Shown here one piece after another: positions 3,550-5,530 of a stretch of 5,530 nt of DNA (position 1 is its first letter; each line of letters opens with the position of its first letter). The notes below the pieces were generated by a model. That model made no database searches. It was given only the letters and a program-made list of their open reading frames with translations, and was not told where the DNA came from. Origin of the DNA: Thermoplasmata archaeon (GTDB lineage: Archaea; Thermoplasmatota; Thermoplasmata; Thermoplasmatales; Thermoplasmataceae). Location: positions 1-5,530 of the forward strand of contig JAJYDZ010000148.1 of assembly GCA_021790415.1 (NCBI GenBank), read 5' to 3'. The position numbers and the translations under genes were made by a program.

Positions 3550-5530
3550 AAATTATATTGTCAAGACCCTTTTCCCATGCCGTCTTGAATGTGAGTATAT
3601 TCTCATTAATCAAAAGTCTTCCTGAGTCTGAAACTTCAATAACCTTAGATTCTAAAACTTTTCCCATAATCTCCACACGCACATCTCCAAGCATCTTAGT
3701 GAGTTTCTGGATATTCTCTGGGGCCACTTCTGCAACTATACGATTGCCCCCTTCAGCAAAGAGCTTGTTGTAGGTTCTGGAATTTGAAATATAGCTCAAA
3801 TCTATACTTGCCCCTAATTCATAGCCAAAGCACATTTCAAGAACTGTGGAAATTAAACCTCCCGAGGAGACATCGTGGGCCGAAAGTATCAATTTATTGG
3901 TAATGCATTTTAGAACATTTTCTTTTAGCAAGCGCAATTCCTGAAGGTTTGTTCTCTCAAAACCGTGAGATGGATACCCAATACTTTTGAGGTAGACACT
4001 GCCGCTCAGATCATAATTACTTGACCCTATGAGAACTATTAAATTTCCCGGCGTTTTAAATTCTGAAGTTATGGAGTTTTTTACATCATCAATAATTCCT
4101 ACCATCATTATGTTTGGAACTGGAGGTATGTCCGATCCTTTATAATTATTGTAAAAACTAACATTTCCTGCAACAACAGGTAAATGCATCTCTTTACAGA
4201 ATTCACTGATAGCCCTTACGGAATCTACAAATTGACCCAGAACAGACGGGTTTTCCGGGTTTCCGAAATTGAGGGAATCCACTACGCTGTCAGGTATTCC
4301 ACCACTGCAGATTACATTCCTTATGGCTTCTGAAAGAGTATTAATGGTTCCATGAAAAGCATCAATGGAGGTTGCATTTACATTGCACCCTGTCGTCATT
4401 ACAAGACCAATCCTTGTTTCATTTATGGCTCTAACCACATTACCATCGGAATGGGTCTCAGAATTAGGGTTCCCCGTGAATGGTTTTACAATTGTATTTC
4501 CTCTAACTGTGTGATCATATTGCCTTACAATATTGAATCTTGCACACACATTTGCATTGGAAATAACCTCCTTAATTGCTTTGAGGTAATCTTCTCTTTC
4601 AACAGGGAAAGGATACACCTTTACCCCCTCTTTTCTCGTCCTGAAGGGTCTAGCATATATTGGACCAGAGGTAAGGAATTGGAGTGGTAGATCCATAACA
4701 ACCTCATCCTCGTACAAAAGTTTCATATTTTTTCCAGAAACACTATTTCCAATAACAGATATTTCAACATCCCATGAAGCAAAAATGTCCTGTATTTCTT
4801 TTAAATTCTCCTCCTTAACTGAAAGTAGCATCCTTTCTTGACTTTCGCTAATCCATATTTCCCAAGGTTTCATTCCTTTCTCCTTGGTTATTATCCTGTC
4901 GAGATAAATTTCGCCACCACAGTTTCCGGCCAGACACATCTCACCTGCAGATGAAGAAAGACCTCCACCTCCAAGATCTTTCATTCCAGATATGAGCTTT
5001 TTCTGATTTGCTTCAAGAACAGCATGAATCAACGGTTCCTTAATTATGGGATTTCCAAGCTGCACCGCTCTGTTTCTGTCCTTATCACCAGATTCCTGAA
5101 CACGAGACGCAAAATTCACTCCATGTATTCCATCTCTGCCTGTTCTTCCTCCTGCAAGAACAAGAATTTCGTTAACCCCGCCGACCCTGCTTCTGCAAAT
5201 TTCCCCCCTCTTTGCTATTCCCAGACAACCGGCATTCACCAGAGGTGAGCCCGTAAAACCTTCATGAAAGTTTACAGATCCAGAAACAGTGGGAATTCCC
5301 ACTCTGTTTCCATAATCTCTGATTCCACCAACCACATTTTCTATTATGAATCTAGTAGTTAGTCTGTCTTCAGGTTTTTCCTGAAAATCTGTTCCAAAAT
5401 AAAGCGAATCTAATACAGCCACAGGTTGTGCGCCCATGCATAAAATATCTCTAAGAATACCTCCGACACCAGTGGCTGCACCACCGTAGGGCTCCACTGC
5501 GCTCGGATGGTTGTGAGTCTCCATTTTAAG
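3548..5530 (-). CDS. purL: Phosphoribosylformylglycinamidine (FGAM) synthase, large subunit PurL, N-terminus outside window
   Basis: PurL catalyses the fourth step of de novo purine synthesis: ATP-dependent conversion of FGAR to FGAM, using ammonia supplied by the PurQ glutaminase with PurS as partner. It belongs to the AIR synthase/PurM superfamily and is of the small, stand-alone PurL type. The frame runs through the right edge (a Leu-Lys precedes METHNHPS), so the Met at 5522-5524 is internal; 660 residues are visible and roughly 70-90 N-terminal residues are missing. Visible-residue landmarks are METHNHPSAVEPYGG near the N-terminus, the AGGRTGRDGIHG nucleotide loop, DLGGGGLSSSAGEM ending the first PurM-like half, then the second half with ARFNIVRQYDHTVRG, DAFHGTINTLSEAIRN, DSLNFGNPENP and SAHDVSSGGL. 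No break or missing motif is apparent. Its promoter lies outside the window. The unknown 85-residue gene follows after 8 nt; purS and purQ are not in view. Confidence 0.97.
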   Translation of the reverse strand, partial: LKMETHNHPSAVEPYGGAATGVGGILRDILCMGAQPVAVLDSLYFGTDFQEKPEDRLTTRFIIENVVGGIRDYGNRVGIPTVSGSVNFHEGFTGSPLVNAGCLGIAKRGEICRSRVGGVNEILVLAGGRTGRDGIHGVNFASRVQESGDKDRNRAVQLGNPIIKEPLIHAVLEANQKKLISGMKDLGGGGLSSSAGEMCLAGNCGGEIYLDRIITKEKGMKPWEIWISESQERMLLSVKEENLKEIQDIFASWDVEISVIGNSVSGKNMKLLYEDEVVMDLPLQFLTSGPIYARPFRTRKEGVKVYPFPVEREDYLKAIKEVISNANVCARFNIVRQYDHTVRGNTIVKPFTGNPNSETHSDGNVVRAINETRIGLVMTTGCNVNATSIDAFHGTINTLSEAIRNVICSGGIPDSVVDSLNFGNPENPSVLGQFVDSVRAISEFCKEMHLPVVAGNVSFYNNYKGSDIPPVPNIMMVGIIDDVKNSITSEFKTPGNLIVLIGSSNYDLSGSVYLKSIGYPSHGFERTNLQELRLLKENVLKCITNKLILSAHDVSSGGLISTVLEMCFGYELGASIDLSYISNSRTYNKLFAEGGNRIVAEVAPENIQKLTKMLGDVRVEIMGKVLESKVIEVSDSGRLLINENILTFKTAWEKGLDNII

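Noticed and set aside
3558..5248. Plus-strand frames at 3558-3773, 4352-4690 and 5024-5248
   Set aside because: All lie antisense to purL, which is continuous with all its motifs.

Overview
The window looks like ordinary chromosomal DNA from an archaeon, most likely an acidophilic member of the Thermoplasmatales (Ferroplasma, Cuniculiplasma or Thermoplasma type). The evidence is an aIF2-beta gene, an archaeal CTP-type riboflavin kinase fused to a helix-turn-helix domain, TATA boxes about 25 bp ahead of start codons, AT-rich DNA with AGA/AGG and ATA codons, and a secreted glutamic (G1) peptidase, a family that works at acid pH. The genus is inferred, not proven.

Layout from left to right. Positions 2-676 (+) hold the body of a short-chain dehydrogenase whose start lies before the window. 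Facing it, with only 8 bp between stop codons, is a secreted G1/eqolisin peptidase (685 to about 1515, -). A short divergent promoter region (about 1516-1617) then leads into a tight rightward operon of three genes that overlap end to start: aIF2-beta with a C-terminal TRAM domain (1618-2247), an Fcf1-like PIN-domain nuclease starting at TTG (2225-2599), and the HTH-riboflavin kinase RibK/RbkR (2592-3290). The right-hand part is a leftward operon: purL, which enters from beyond the right edge (3548-5530), followed by an unrecognised 85-residue protein (3282-3539) whose last 9 bp overlap the end of ribK.

Functionally, the central operon joins translation initiation, a probable RNA-processing nuclease and FMN synthesis with possible flavin-responsive regulation. 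The right operon belongs to de novo purine synthesis. The left pair is a cytosolic NAD(P)H oxidoreductase and an exported acid protease. Both convergent junctions carry short inverted repeats over the stop codons that may act as termination elements.

There is no stretch over 300 bp without a gene, and I see no tRNA, rRNA, CRISPR array, insertion sequence or integrase. I did not find a clear new defence or mobile system. The items most worth following up are the archaeal G1 peptidase, the unknown small protein behind purL, and the translationally coupled aIF2-beta/PIN/RibK set.
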